This document shows, piece after piece, positions 26,590 through 36,338 of a stretch of 64,000 bases of DNA (position 1 is the stretch's first letter; every line of letters begins with the position of its first letter). The DNA is from Gammaproteobacteria bacterium. GTDB lineage: Bacteria; Pseudomonadota; Gammaproteobacteria; Burkholderiales; Burkholderiaceae_C. The notes under the pieces are model-generated. The model made no database searches, was not told the origin of the DNA, and was given only the letters and a program-made list of their open reading frames with translations. The position numbers and the translations under genes were made by a program. The stretch spans positions 211,034-275,033 of the forward strand of contig JAHJWB010000003.1 in NCBI GenBank assembly GCA_018828125.1, given 5' to 3'.

Positions 26590-27990
26590 TCAACACTCCA
26601 CCACATTCACCGCCAACCCCCCGCGCGAGGTCTCCTTGTATTTGCTCTTCATGTCCGCGCCGGTCTGCATCATGGTCTTGATGACCTTGTCGAGCGAGAC
26701 CACGTGCTGGCCGTCGCCGCGCAGTGCCATGCGGGCGGCGTTGATGGCCTTGATGGCGCCCATGGCGTTGCGTTCGATGCAGGGGATCTGCACCAGGCCA
26801 CCCACCGGGTCGCAGGTCATGCCCAGGTTGTGCTCCATGCCGATCTCGGCAGCGTTTTCGATCTGCTCGGGGCTGCCGCCCATCACGGCAGCTAATGCGC
26901 CCGCGGCCATGGAGCAGGCCACGCCCACCTCGCCCTGGCAGCCGACCTCGGCGCCGGACAGGGACGCGTTTTCTTTGTAGATGATGCCGATGGCGCCTGC
27001 GGTGAGCAAGAAGGTGGCGATGCCGTCCTCGTCTGCTCCAGGCAAAAAGTTCACGTAGTACTGCAGCACAGCGGGTATCACGCCCGCAGCGCCGTTGGTG
27101 GGGGCGGTCACCACGCGTCCACCGGCGGCGTTTTCTTCGTTGACGGCCATGGCGTACAGGTTCACCCAGTCCATCATCGACAGCGGATCGCGCTGGGCGG
27201 CTTCGGACTGGCTGGTCAGGCTTTTGTACAGGTCGGCCGCGCGGCGGCGCACGTTCATGGGGCCGGGCAGGGTGCCGGTGCTGGCGCAGCCGCGTTGCAC
27301 CGCACCCGCCATGGTGTGCCAGATGGCCAACAGCTGGCGGCGCAACTCGGCTGGGCTGCGCCAATGCTGCTCGTTGGCAGCCATGAGTTGCGCCGGGGTG
27401 TGGCCGGTGGTCTGGCACTGGGCCAGCAATTCGGCGCCGGTGCGAAACGGGAAGGGGAGGCCTTGGGCGTGGCCAGCCGCATCTGGCTGCGCGTGTGCGG
27501 CTGCGTTGAGCACGCGTTCGCCCGTGGCATCGATCACAAAGCCACCACCCACCGAGTAGTACTCGCGCGCCGCGATCTCGGTGCCCTGTGCGTCAAACGC
27601 ATGAAACGCCATGCCGTTGGGGTGTAGCGGCAGGCTTTTGCGGCGAAACAGCAGGTGCTCTTTCTCGACGAATGGCACAGGGTGCTCGTCCAGCAGGGCC
27701 AGCATTTGTCGGGTGCGGATGCCGGCAATGGCAGGGGTGATCTGGTCGGGATCGATGCGATCAGGCTCGTGCCCGGCTAGGCCCAGCAGCACGGCCTTGT
27801 CGGTGCCGTGGCCCACGCCTGTGGCTGACAGCGACCCAAACAGCTCTACCGTGACATGGTGCACAGCGGCCAGGCCCAGCGTATCGCGCAGATGGCAGGC
27901 AAACTGCCGCGCGGCAATCATGGGGCCCACGGTGTGGGAGCTGGACGGGCCGATGCCAATCTTGAAGAGGTCGAAAACGCTGACGGACAT
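26590..27990 (-). CDS. sdaA: L-serine ammonia-lyase (iron-sulfur, single chain)
   Basis: The enzyme deaminates L-serine to pyruvate and uses an oxygen-sensitive [4Fe-4S] cluster. The 466-residue protein carries both domains. The beta part has [19 protein letters not shown] at the N-terminus; the alpha part has [19 protein letters not shown]. Cluster cysteines are in [16 protein letters not shown] and MTCDPVGG plus PCIERNA. The ATG at 27990 was chosen because the family always starts with SVFDLFK; a longer frame is only read-through of the upstream membrane gene. It lies 11 bases after that gene, so the two probably share an mRNA. Confidence 0.96.
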   Translation of the reverse strand: MSVSVFDLFKIGIGPSSSHTVGPMIAARQFACHLRDTLGLAAVHHVTVELFGSLSATGVGHGTDKAVLLGLAGHEPDRIDPDQITPAIAGIRTRQMLALLDEHPVPFVEKEHLLFRRKSLPLHPNGMAFHAFDAQGTEIAAREYYSVGGGFVIDATGERVLNAAAHAQPDAAGHAQGLPFPFRTGAELLAQCQTTGHTPAQLMAANEQHWRSPAELRRQLLAIWHTMAGAVQRGCASTGTLPGPMNVRRRAADLYKSLTSQSEAAQRDPLSMMDWVNLYAMAVNEENAAGGRVVTAPTNGAAGVIPAVLQYYVNFLPGADEDGIATFLLTAGAIGIIYKENASLSGAEVGCQGEVGVACSMAAGALAAVMGGSPEQIENAAEIGMEHNLGMTCDPVGGLVQIPCIERNAMGAIKAINAARMALRGDGQHVVSLDKVIKTMMQTGADMKSKYKETSRGGLAVNVVEC

Positions 27991-28001
27991 GGTGGTGGCT
28001 C

Positions 28002-28754
28002 TCAGGGGCGGCGCAATGGCCGGGCCGGGGGGTGGATGCGGGCAGGTGGGGATGCCAGCTGCGACAGATGTGATTTCAAGGCGAAAGTGGCGCCGATCAG
28101 CGCCAGCCAGCCCAGCAGCACGTCCCAGAACCCCATGACAAGCCATACCGGCGCTAGCAGGGGCCCCGCCAAGGGGACGAAATAGAGCGACAGACGAGGC
28201 GTCCAGAAGCCCGGCGCTTTCATGCAGGGCGACGAGAACGGATCGAACGTGCCGGGTGAGCAGCCCAGGCTCTCCATGATGGCCCGCGCATTCTGGTTGC
28301 CCACGATGGGCACGCCCAGCGCCAGGCAGAATCCGATGAATCCGGCCAGCAGCAGCCAGAACGCGCTTGTCACGCTCCAGCGCAGCACATCGGCCGACGT
28401 GGCGGTACTGCGGCGCGGTAGCCATCGCGGCAGCAGTGTGGCCGCTGCGGCGGGATTGCGGTCTGCCCAACGTGCGGCAAGAAGCGCCAGGCCCCACAGC
28501 AACAGCAGCCCCCAAAAGTTGTGCAGCAACACAAACGGGTAGTCCACGATGCTGCCCGCAGACAGAAAAGGCGTCAGCCGTAATGCAACAGGGTTGGTGA
28601 GCCATGAGCACGAGCGCAATGCGGGGTCGGTGTGGGGCTGGCACTGCAATACCTCCAGCACCCGCTCTGCCGCCACGCCCCCGACGATGGAAAAGACGAG
28701 GCAGAAAAGGATGAGCCCCCATTGCAGGGTTTTGAAAAGCTGTCTGGCAGTCAA
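28002..28754 (-). CDS. Integral membrane protein, unknown function
   Basis: I do not recognise this protein of about 250 residues. Several membrane helices are visible: [60 protein letters not shown] and the C-terminal [20 protein letters not shown]. Four cysteines lie in the loops (LQCQ, RSCS, LGCS, SPCM), suggesting two disulfides on the outer face. I chose a TTG start at 28754 because AGGAGG lies 8 bases upstream; the longer in-frame start adds a charged stretch of 61 residues. It precedes sdaA by 11 bases. A serine-transport role is possible from context only. Confidence 0.65.
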   Translation of the reverse strand: MTARQLFKTLQWGLILFCLVFSIVGGVAAERVLEVLQCQPHTDPALRSCSWLTNPVALRLTPFLSAGSIVDYPFVLLHNFWGLLLLWGLALLAARWADRNPAAAATLLPRWLPRRSTATSADVLRWSVTSAFWLLLAGFIGFCLALGVPIVGNQNARAIMESLGCSPGTFDPFSSPCMKAPGFWTPRLSLYFVPLAGPLLAPVWLVMGFWDVLLGWLALIGATFALKSHLSQLASPPARIHPPARPLRRP

Positions 28755-28962
28755 ACTTTTGCCCTCCTGGCGCGCCACGCATTGCGGCTTGCAGATGATT
28801 TGTCGTTGTTGTTTGAGGTCTCGTGCCTGATCGGGCTCGGGCGGCTTGCGGTCCGCAATGGGCGCAAGACTAGCCTGCTGCAAAGACGGTGCCATGCGCG
28901 CTATCCCTGCCCCTCCAGGGCTGCGGGGCGTTGCCACACGCCGCCAAAAGCGTTGGAATGCT

Positions 28963-29014
28963 TAAAAATTGATAGCTACTAGCGCTTTATGGATAAGCGC
29001 TAGAGGCCAATTTG
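28963..29014 (-). repeat. Dispersed palindromic repeat, copy 4
   Basis: GATAGCTACTAGCGCTTTAT, then GGATAAGCGCTAGAGGCCAA: the same palindrome with the GGCC end on the right. It lies 64 bases beyond the stop of hpnC and before the membrane gene. Confidence 0.85.
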
Positions 29015-29077
29015 GCTTGAAATTCATGGCCCAGGCGCAGGACAGTGTCAGCGCAGCTTGCGGCGCATGAATCTTTC

Positions 29078-30046
29078 TTACATCACCAGCGCGCGGCCCA
29101 GCATTACGCACCAGTCCCATGCATGCAGGCGCGGGCGGGTGTGCAGGCTGCCGCCTTTGAGGGCGTCGACTTTGTCCAGTATGCGCAGGCCGCCTTGCAC
29201 GACCAGGCGCAGCTCCCACCCCGCGCGGCCGGGCAGGCGGTGCACCAGGGGCGCGCCCGTTTGCATGCTGGCGCGGGCCCAGCGGGCGCAGCCGGTGATG
29301 AGGCGGATGTTCTCCGGGGTGCTGCGCAGCGCCAGCAACTCGGCTTGGCAGGCGCCGTGGGCGGCACAGTCGGCGCGCGGCAGGTAGTGGCGGCCCCGAG
29401 GGATGTCCACGGAGAGGTCCTGCCAGAAGTTGATGAGCTGCAGGGCTGTGCAGATGGCGTCACTCTCTTGCAGCGCCTTGTCATCCGTTACGCCATACAG
29501 GTGCAGCAGCAGGCGGCCCACCGGGTTGGCAGAGCGGCGGCAGTAGTCAAGCAGTTCGTCACGGTCGGCATAGCCCTCAGCATCGCGGGTTTTTTCGACG
29601 TCCTGGGCGAACGCGCTGAGCAGGTCTGCCAACAGCGGCACAGGCAGTTGGTGGCTGCGCAGCACTGCTTGCAGCGGCACAAAAACGCTGGCCCATCGGG
29701 CCGAGGGCGGCCGGCCCTGGGCGATGGCCATCAGGTCGGCGTGGTAGGCGGCCAGGTCTGTCAGGCGAGCGGCGGCGGGGGCGTCGCCTTCGTCCGCGAT
29801 GTCGTCGGCGGTGCGGGCAAAGCCGTAGATGGCGGCAATGGGCTGGCGCAGGTGCGGCGGGCACAGCACGGACGCGACCGGGAAGTTCTCGTAGTGGGTG
29901 ACAGGAGCGGCCCGCGCGGCAACGTCAGGTTGCAGGGGCGGCGCAAGTGGCTGTGGCGCAGAAGTTGCAGCGGTTGGGGCTGCCGGCGGGAATTCGGGGG
30001 TAGGGGGGCGGGGTCGGTCGTTCACCCCCGGATTGTCGCTTGACAA
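29078..30046 (-). CDS. hpnC: Squalene/phytoene synthase family protein HpnC
   Basis: HpnC works with HpnD and HpnE to make squalene from farnesyl diphosphate via hydroxysqualene. The 322-residue protein has a Pro/Ala-rich N-terminal leader of about 45 residues, then the family start HYENFPVASVLCPPHLRQPI. Its aspartate motifs are RTADDIADEGDA and LINFWQDLSVDIPRGRHYLP. The TTG at 30046 gives the full frame; a GTG at 30025 is as likely. It is separated from hpnD-hpnE by the membrane gene and sdaA, and it is divergent from the efflux operon. Confidence 0.9.
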   Translation of the reverse strand: MSSDNPGVNDRPRPPTPEFPPAAPTAATSAPQPLAPPLQPDVAARAAPVTHYENFPVASVLCPPHLRQPIAAIYGFARTADDIADEGDAPAAARLTDLAAYHADLMAIAQGRPPSARWASVFVPLQAVLRSHQLPVPLLADLLSAFAQDVEKTRDAEGYADRDELLDYCRRSANPVGRLLLHLYGVTDDKALQESDAICTALQLINFWQDLSVDIPRGRHYLPRADCAAHGACQAELLALRSTPENIRLITGCARWARASMQTGAPLVHRLPGRAGWELRLVVQGGLRILDKVDALKGGSLHTRPRLHAWDWCVMLGRALVM

Positions 30047-30064
30047 GGCACGGGGCTTCTCATA

Positions 30065-30090
30065 GATTACTAACCGGTCAGTCAGTAATC
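30065..30090. promoter_or_regulatory. TetR-type operator before the RND efflux operon
   Basis: GATTACT and AGTAATC form perfect outer arms of a 26-base dyad with ACCGGT near the centre. Such sites are typical for TetR/AcrR-like repressors of efflux pumps. It lies between the hpnC start and the efflux adaptor gene, 140 bases upstream of the latter. No tetR gene is adjacent in this window. Confidence 0.7.
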
Positions 30091-30231
30091 AAAAGACAAT
30101 TCATTCAGGGACAAGGAGGCTGACCGGTATCTGCCACCGCAGTCCCGTTGCAGCGCAGGCACTCGTGCCTGCGTTTTGCGTGCCGCCCTCGCAGCTTTCC
30201 TTGTAGCCCTTCTTTATTCACCGGATCTCCC

Positions 30232-31449
30232 ATGCGCACATCCTCCGCCTCGCGGCCTTTTCAACGGCACTGCCGGACTTTGCTGGTGCTGGCCACCGCG
30301 GCTGTGCTGGCAGCCTGCTCGCGCCCCGCACCGCCCGAGGAGCCTGTGCGCTCCGTCAAGTTGCTGACTGTGGGCGTGGGTGCGTTGCAGTCCAGCCTGG
30401 AGTATTCGGGTGAGGTGCGGGCGCGGGTGGAGTCGCGATTGGGCTTTCGCGTAGCGGGAAAGATCGTGCAGCGCCAGGCCGAACTGGGCCAGCGCGTGCG
30501 GGCCGGGCAGGTACTGGCCCAGTTGGACCCCAAGGACTATCAACTGGCTGCGGACGCTGCCCGCGCCCAGCTCGCCTCGGCCACCACACAGCGTGATCTG
30601 GCGGCTGCGGACTACAAGCGCTACCAGGCGCTGAAAGACCAGAATTTCATCAGTGGCGCCGAACTGGAGCGCCGCGACGCGACGCTGAAAGCCGCCCAGG
30701 CCACGCTGGACCAGGCTCGTGCGCAGTTGTCGTCGCAAGGCAATCAGGCGGCGTACACCACGCTCGTGGCTGACGTGTCTGGCGTCGTGACCGGGATTGA
30801 TGCCGAACCCGGACAAGTGGTGTCCGCCGGAACCCCGGTGGTGCGCATTGCGCAGGACGGACCGCGCGACGTGGTGTTTGCGGTGCCCGAGGACAAGGTG
30901 GCGCAGATCACGCAGGGTTCTGAAGTGGCGGTGCGCGGCTGGTCCGGCGGCGCCAACCTGACGGGGCGCGTGCGCGAAGTAGCGGCCAGCGCCGATGCGG
31001 CGACCCGCACGTTCCAGGTCAAGGTGTCCATTGACGGATCCGATGCCCCCGCGCTGGGCTCCACCGTGTATGTCACGCCCAAGGCCGTCAGCCATGCGGG
31101 CATCCCTGCCATCAAACTGCCCACCAGCGCGCTGCGGCAAGAGGGCCAATCGACGGCGGTGTGGGTGTACGACGCGGCCAGCAGCACCATCAAATCGCAG
31201 GTGGTGCAGATTGCCACGGCCGATGGCAACGAGGCTGTGGTGGCTGCGGGCCTGACCCCTGGCATGCAGGTGGTGGCTACGGGCGTTCATGTGCTGTCGC
31301 CTGGGCAGAAGGTGCTGGTTTATCAGCCAAAAGTGGCATCAGCGCCCGCCAGTAAAGCGCAGACTGCTATTAATCCAGTAGCAATGCCTGATGCTACCGA
31401 TGCAGCATCTGCAGCATCTGCAGCATCTGCAGCTTCCACAGCCAACTGA
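30232..31449 (+). CDS. RND efflux periplasmic adaptor lipoprotein
   Basis: The 405-residue membrane-fusion protein has a lipoprotein signal (LVLATAAVLAACS, lipid Cys at residue 26). The adaptor domains follow: beta-barrel and lipoyl parts around YSGEVRARVESRLGFRVAGK and VSAGTPVVRIAQ, a coiled-coil hairpin from DAARAQLASATTQRDLAAAD to LDQARAQLSS, and the C-terminal membrane-proximal domain. It links the inner-membrane pump with an outer-membrane channel. The last residues are an Ala/Ser run encoded by a 9-base tandem repeat. The pump gene follows 8 bases later. No outer-membrane factor is present here. Confidence 0.93.
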   Translation: MRTSSASRPFQRHCRTLLVLATAAVLAACSRPAPPEEPVRSVKLLTVGVGALQSSLEYSGEVRARVESRLGFRVAGKIVQRQAELGQRVRAGQVLAQLDPKDYQLAADAARAQLASATTQRDLAAADYKRYQALKDQNFISGAELERRDATLKAAQATLDQARAQLSSQGNQAAYTTLVADVSGVVTGIDAEPGQVVSAGTPVVRIAQDGPRDVVFAVPEDKVAQITQGSEVAVRGWSGGANLTGRVREVAASADAATRTFQVKVSIDGSDAPALGSTVYVTPKAVSHAGIPAIKLPTSALRQEGQSTAVWVYDAASSTIKSQVVQIATADGNEAVVAAGLTPGMQVVATGVHVLSPGQKVLVYQPKVASAPASKAQTAINPVAMPDATDAASAASAASAASTAN

Positions 31450-31457
31450 GGTCGGCC

Positions 31458-34400
31458 ATGACGCAAGTACAACCCAAAGAGGGGTTCAACCTCTCCAAGT
31501 GGGCGCTCGACCACCCGGCCCTTACGCGTTACCTGATGGTGGTGCTGATGCTGCTGGGCTTTGCCGCCTACTTCCAGCTGGGTCAGGATGAAGACCCGCC
31601 GTTCACCTTCCGTGCCATGGTGGTGCGGACTTACTGGCCGGGCGCCACGGCGCAGCAGGTGGCCGAGCAGGTCACCGACAAGATCGAGCGCACGCTGCAA
31701 GAGGTGCCGTACGCGGACAAGATCCGCAGCTATTCGAAACCGGGCGAGTCGCAGATCATTTTCCAGATCAAGGATTCATCCAAGGCCAGCGAGGTGGCCA
31801 ACGTCTGGTACAGCGTGCGCAAGAAGGTGGGCGACATGCGCTACACCTTGCCGCAGGGCATCCAGGGGCCGTTCTTCAATGACGACTTTGGTGATGTGTA
31901 TGGGGTGATCTACGCGCTGGAGTCTGAAGGCTTTAGCTACGCCGAGGTCAAGCAATTTGCCGACGACGCGCGACAGCGGTTACTGCGCGTGCCGGATGTG
32001 GCCAAGGTCGAGCTGTTTGGCGTGCAGGACGAAAAGCTCTTCATCGAGATCTCGCAGAAGCGCCTGTCGCAATTGGGCCTGGACATGAACCAGGTGCTGG
32101 CCCAGCTGGGCCAGCAGAACGCCGTGGAGGCCGCGGGCGCCATTCAGACCCCCCAGGACCAGGTGCAGGTGCGAGTGGAAGGGCAGTTCAACGCCATTGA
32201 AGACCTGCGTGCCATGCCGATCCGGGGCCCGTCGGGCGCGCAACTGCGGCTGGGCGACATCGCAGAGGTCAAACGTGGTTACGTAGACCCGGCCACTGTG
32301 AAGGTGCGCCACCAGGGGCAGGAAGTGATCGCGCTGGGGGTCTCCATGACCAAAGGCGGCGACATCATCGCGCTGGGCAAAGCGCTGCATGCGACGACAG
32401 ACCGCATTGCGTCGACCTTGCCTGCCGGCGTGAAGCTGGTCAACGTGCAGGACCAGCCCAAGGCGGTGTCCACATCGGTGAACGAGTTCGTCAAGGTCCT
32501 GATCGAGGCGGTGGTCATCGTGTTGGCGGTGAGCTTTATTGCACTGGGCCTGCACAAGCGCCCTGGCAAGCAGCCGCTGTACAAGCGCTGGTACATCGAC
32601 CCGCGCCCCGGGCTCGTGGTGGGCATCACCATTCCGCTGGTGCTGGCTGTGACCTTTTTGGCCATGTGGTACTGGGGCATTGGCCTGCACAAGATTTCGC
32701 TGGGCTCGCTGATCATTGCGCTGGGCCTGCTGGTGGACGACGCGATCATTGCGGTTGAGATGATGGTGCTCAAGCTCGAAGAGGGCTACGACAAGGTGCG
32801 TGCCGCCACCTTTGCCTACGAGATCACGGCGATGCCCATGTTGACCGGTACGCTCATCACGGCGGCGGGCTTTTTGCCCATCGGTCTGGCCAAGTCCACC
32901 ACGGGCGAGTACACGTTTGCGATCTTCGCAGTGACGGTGATCGCACTGGTGCTCAGCTGGTTCGTGTCGGTGTACTTCGTTCCGTATCTGGGCACCCTGT
33001 TGCTCAAAGTGCCTCCCCACGTTCTGGCCGCGCAAGCCAACAAAGGCATCACGGATGACCCGCATGAGGTGTTTGACAGCCCGTTCTACCGCACCTTTCG
33101 CCGTCTGGTGAACTGGTGTGTGGAGCACCGGTGGCTGACCATAGGCGCGACTGTGTTGACCTTTGCGCTGGGCATTGTGGGCATGGGCCAGGTCCAGCAG
33201 CAGTTCTTCCCCGATTCGAGCCGTCCCGAAATCATGGTGGACGTCTGGTTCCCTGAGGGCACCTCGTTTGTGGGCAATGAAGAGGTCACCAAACGGGTGG
33301 AACAGCGTTTGCTGTCCGAACCCGGCGTGAACACCGTCAGCACCTGGGTGGGATCGGGAGTGCCCCGTTTCTATCTGCCGCTGGACCAGGTGTTCCCCCA
33401 AAGCAACGTGTCGCAGTTCATCGTAGTGCCGAAAGATTTGAAGGTGCGCGAATCGCTGCGCGTGAAACTGCCTGCGCTGCTGGCCGAGGAGTTCCCCGAG
33501 GTGCGCGGCCGCGTCAAGCTGCTGCCCAACGGGCCGCCCGTGCCATACCCTGTGCAGTTCCGCGTGGTCGGGCCTGAGCCGCTGGTGCTGCGTGAGCGCG
33601 CCGACGAAGTGAAGGCGCAATTGCGCAAGAACCCCGACATGCGCGGCGTAAACGACAACTGGAACGAGTCCGTGAAGGTGCTGCGACTGGAAGTGGACCA
33701 GGCCAAGGCGCGCGCGCTGGGCGTCACCAGCCAGTCCATCGCCCAGGCGTCCAAGACCATCCTGTCGGGAACGCAGGTGGGGCAGTTCCGCGAGGGTGAC
33801 AAGCTGATCGACATCGTGCTGCGCCAGCCCCTGGACGAGCGCAACGCCATTACCGACATCGCCAATGCCTACCTGCCGACTGCGTCGGGCAAGTCGATTC
33901 CGCTTACGCAGATCGCCAAGCCCGTGTTCACCTGGGAGCCGGGCGTGATGTGGCGGGAAAACCGCGACTACGCCATTACGGTGCAGGGCGACGTGACCGA
34001 GGGCCTCCAGGGTGCCACGGTGACGGCGGCGCTGCTGCCTTCACTGAAGGAGATCGAGGCGAAGTGGCATGCGGCGGGCCAGACGGGTTACCGCATTGAA
34101 GTGGCGGGGGCTGTAGAGGAAAGCTCCAAGGGCTCGGCCTCGATTGCAGCTGGCATTCCGGTCATGCTGTTTATCACCTTCACGCTGCTCATGCTGCAGT
34201 TGCACAGCTTCAGCCGGGCGATGCTGGTGTTTCTGACCGGGCCGCTGGGTCTGGCGGGGGTGGCTGGCGCGCTGATTGTCCTCAACCGTCCCTTTGGGTT
34301 TGTGGCGCTGTTGGGTGTGATCGCGCTCATGGGCATGATCCAGCGCAATTCCGTGATCCTGATCGACCAGATCGAACAGGACCGCGCCCGGGGAGTGCCT

Positions 34401-34640
34401 GCTTGGGACGCCATTGTGGAATCGGCCGTGCGGCGTCTGCGCCCCATCGTGCTGACCGCTGCAGCGGCTGTGCTGGCCATGATCCCGTTGTCCCGTAGCG
34501 TGTTCTGGGGCCCGATGGCTGTCGCCATCATGGGCGGGCTGATTGTCGCTACGGTGCTGACGCTCCTCGCGTTGCCGGCAATGTATGCCGCGTGGTTCCG
34601 CGTCAAACGACCTGCGCCAGAGGTTCTTGGCGGCGTTTGA
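31458..34640 (+). CDS. RND-family efflux pump permease
   Basis: This 1060-residue inner-membrane pump of the AcrB/HAE1 superfamily uses the proton gradient to expel toxic compounds. It begins with FNLSKWALDHPALTRYLMVV. The charged pair in membrane helix 4 (GLLVDDAIIAVEMM) marks the proton relay, and GMIQRNSVILIDQIEQD is the matching motif of the second half. Large periplasmic loops follow helices 1 and 7. It belongs to the hydrophobic-compound rather than the heavy-metal branch by overall look; the substrate is unknown. It forms an operon with the adaptor and ends before a strong terminator. Confidence 0.94.
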   Translation: MTQVQPKEGFNLSKWALDHPALTRYLMVVLMLLGFAAYFQLGQDEDPPFTFRAMVVRTYWPGATAQQVAEQVTDKIERTLQEVPYADKIRSYSKPGESQIIFQIKDSSKASEVANVWYSVRKKVGDMRYTLPQGIQGPFFNDDFGDVYGVIYALESEGFSYAEVKQFADDARQRLLRVPDVAKVELFGVQDEKLFIEISQKRLSQLGLDMNQVLAQLGQQNAVEAAGAIQTPQDQVQVRVEGQFNAIEDLRAMPIRGPSGAQLRLGDIAEVKRGYVDPATVKVRHQGQEVIALGVSMTKGGDIIALGKALHATTDRIASTLPAGVKLVNVQDQPKAVSTSVNEFVKVLIEAVVIVLAVSFIALGLHKRPGKQPLYKRWYIDPRPGLVVGITIPLVLAVTFLAMWYWGIGLHKISLGSLIIALGLLVDDAIIAVEMMVLKLEEGYDKVRAATFAYEITAMPMLTGTLITAAGFLPIGLAKSTTGEYTFAIFAVTVIALVLSWFVSVYFVPYLGTLLLKVPPHVLAAQANKGITDDPHEVFDSPFYRTFRRLVNWCVEHRWLTIGATVLTFALGIVGMGQVQQQFFPDSSRPEIMVDVWFPEGTSFVGNEEVTKRVEQRLLSEPGVNTVSTWVGSGVPRFYLPLDQVFPQSNVSQFIVVPKDLKVRESLRVKLPALLAEEFPEVRGRVKLLPNGPPVPYPVQFRVVGPEPLVLRERADEVKAQLRKNPDMRGVNDNWNESVKVLRLEVDQAKARALGVTSQSIAQASKTILSGTQVGQFREGDKLIDIVLRQPLDERNAITDIANAYLPTASGKSIPLTQIAKPVFTWEPGVMWRENRDYAITVQGDVTEGLQGATVTAALLPSLKEIEAKWHAAGQTGYRIEVAGAVEESSKGSASIAAGIPVMLFITFTLLMLQLHSFSRAMLVFLTGPLGLAGVAGALIVLNRPFGFVALLGVIALMGMIQRNSVILIDQIEQDRARGVPAWDAIVESAVRRLRPIVLTAAAAVLAMIPLSRSVFWGPMAVAIMGGLIVATVLTLLALPAMYAAWFRVKRPAPEVLGGV

Positions 34641-34690
34641 CAGGGTGCCCCTTCCGCATCAGGTAAAATAGAAGGTTGACCGATTTCACA

Positions 34691-34720
34691 CAGGCGGCAG
34701 CTCAGCTTGCCGCCTGTTTG
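34691..34720 (+). terminator. Rho-independent terminator after the RND operon
   Basis: CAGGCGGCA and TGCCGCCTG form a perfect 9-base stem with an 8-base loop, followed by TTTGTTTG. It lies 50 bases after the pump gene and just before tRNA-Leu. Confidence 0.8.
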
Positions 34721-34731
34721 TTTGTAGAACC

Positions 34732-34818
34732 GCGCGGGTGGCGAAATTGGTAGACGCACCAGGTTTAGGTCCTGACGGTGGCAACACTGTGGGGGTTCGA
34801 GTCCCCCCCCGCGCACCA
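34732..34818 (+). tRNA. tRNA-Leu (anticodon TAG)
   Basis: The 87-base gene has acceptor stem GCGCGGG / CCCGCGC, D-arm TGGCGAAATTGGTAGACGC, an anticodon loop TTTAGGT giving TAG, a class II variable arm, T-arm GGGGG TTCGAGT CCCCC and an encoded CCA. It lies directly upstream of tig. Confidence 0.97.
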
Positions 34819-34893
34819 CCCATGTGAGACTTTGCGGAACACGGCGCTGCTGCGCTGCAGCCAGCACGATCCACATTCATAAGAGGAATAGCC

Positions 34894-36207
34894 ATGGCCG
34901 TTACTGTTGAAACCCTTGAAAAGCTCGAGCGCAAGATTACGCTGAGCGTGCCCGTCACCCTGATCCAATCCGAAGTCGACACGCGCTTGAAGCGCTTGGC
35001 CCGCACGGTGAAGATGGACGGTTTCCGTCCTGGCAAGGTCCCCATGACCGTGGTTGCCCAGCGCTATGGCTATTCGGTGCAGTACGAAGTGCTGAACGAC
35101 AAGGTCGGCGAAGCGTTTGCCGTAGCAGCCAACGAAGCCAACCTGCGTGTTGCCGGCCAGCCCCGGATCACCGAAAAGGAAGGCGCTCCTGAAGGTCAGG
35201 TCACGTTCGATGCCATTTTTGAAGTGTTCCCTGAAGTCAAGATCGCTGACCTGTCAGATGCCGAAGTCGAAAAGCTGTCCGCTGAAGTGACCGATTCGGC
35301 CATCGACAAGACCATTGACATCCTGCGCAAGCAGCGCCGCAGCTTTGCCCAGCGCGCCATGGACGCTGCAGCACAAGACGGCGACCGCGTAACCGTCGAC
35401 TTCGAAGGCAAGATCGATGGCGAGCCGTTTGAAGGCGGCAAGGCCGAAGACTTCCAGTTCCTGGTCGGCGAAGGCCAGATGCTGAAGGAATTCGAAGACG
35501 CCGTGCGCGGCATGAAGTCCGGCGAAAGCAAGACTTTCCCTCTGGCGTTCCCTGCCGAGTACCACGGCAAGGATGTCGCAGGCAAGACGGCGGACTTCCT
35601 AGTCACGATCAAGAAGATCGAAGCGGCTCACCTTCCTGAAGTGAATGATGCTCTGGCCAAGTCGCTGGGTATCGCCGACGGTTCGGTGGATGGTCTGCGT
35701 GCGGACATCAAGAAGAATTTGGAGCGCGAAGTCAAGTTCCGCCTGCTGGCCCGCAACAAGGCTGCCGTGATGGACGCCCTGGTGTCCAAGGCCGAGCTGG
35801 ATCTGCCCAACGCCAGCGTGCAGGCTGAAATCGCTCGCCTGCTGGAAGGCGCTCGCGCAGAACTCAAGCAACGTGGCATTAAGGACGCCGACAAGGCCGA
35901 GATTCCAGAGGATGTGTTCCGTCCCCAAGCCGAGCGTCGCGTGCGCCTGGGCCTGGTGGTGGCCGAGCTGGTGCGTGCCAATGAGTTGCAAGCGAAGCCT
36001 GAGCAACTCAAGGCCCACATCGACGAGCTGGCTGCCAGCTACGAAAAGCCCGAAGACGTGGTGCGCTGGTACTTCGGCGACCGTCAGCGTCTGGCCGACG
36101 TCGAGGCCGTTGTGATCGAAAACAATGTGACCGAATTTGTACTGAGCAAAGCCAAGGTGGTTGATAAGGCCGTATCGTTCGACGAACTGATGGCGCAACA
36201 GGGCTGA
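34894..36207 (+). CDS. tig: Trigger factor
   Basis: The ribosome-bound chaperone and prolyl isomerase meets nascent chains at the exit tunnel. The 437-residue protein has all three domains: the N-terminal ribosome-binding part with the signature GFRPGKVP, the FKBP-type isomerase part ([20 protein letters not shown], then [13 protein letters not shown]), and a long helical C-terminal chaperone part. AGAGGAAT precedes the ATG. The following genes clpP, clpX and lon form the classical proteostasis block. Confidence 0.98.
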   Translation: MAVTVETLEKLERKITLSVPVTLIQSEVDTRLKRLARTVKMDGFRPGKVPMTVVAQRYGYSVQYEVLNDKVGEAFAVAANEANLRVAGQPRITEKEGAPEGQVTFDAIFEVFPEVKIADLSDAEVEKLSAEVTDSAIDKTIDILRKQRRSFAQRAMDAAAQDGDRVTVDFEGKIDGEPFEGGKAEDFQFLVGEGQMLKEFEDAVRGMKSGESKTFPLAFPAEYHGKDVAGKTADFLVTIKKIEAAHLPEVNDALAKSLGIADGSVDGLRADIKKNLEREVKFRLLARNKAAVMDALVSKAELDLPNASVQAEIARLLEGARAELKQRGIKDADKAEIPEDVFRPQAERRVRLGLVVAELVRANELQAKPEQLKAHIDELAASYEKPEDVVRWYFGDRQRLADVEAVVIENNVTEFVLSKAKVVDKAVSFDELMAQQG

Positions 36208-36269
36208 TAGCCTGTCCTTTGCCGACCAGCGCTTTTCTCGGTCGATTGGTTGTCGAGGAGTCCATCAGG

Positions 36270-36297
36270 GGGGCTTGTGCTTTTGCGCACAAGCCCC
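36270..36297 (+). terminator. Stem-loop between tig and clpP
   Basis: GGGGCTTGTGC and GCACAAGCCCC form a perfect 11-base stem with a 6-base loop. The tail AATTCATTTC is only weakly T-rich, so it may act as an attenuator rather than a full stop. Confidence 0.6.
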
Positions 36298-36338
36298 AAT
36301 TCATTTCTGGGTACAGTACCTGCTTGTCTGGAGAAAAC

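Noticed and set aside
26590..28782. A 730-residue fusion of a membrane part with serine dehydratase
   Set aside because: The extra N-terminal part is an out-of-frame reading of the upstream membrane gene; the dehydratase starts at its conserved N-terminus at 27990.
31350..31390. A further copy of the dispersed palindrome inside the efflux adaptor gene
   Set aside because: Only short pieces (GACTGCTATTAAT, AGTAGCAATG) resemble the outer end of the element; the stem is absent.
34637..34669. A sigma-70 promoter TTGACA / TAAAAT before tRNA-Leu
   Set aside because: The spacer would be 21 bases and TTGACA lies partly in the pump gene's stop region; a terminator follows before the tRNA.
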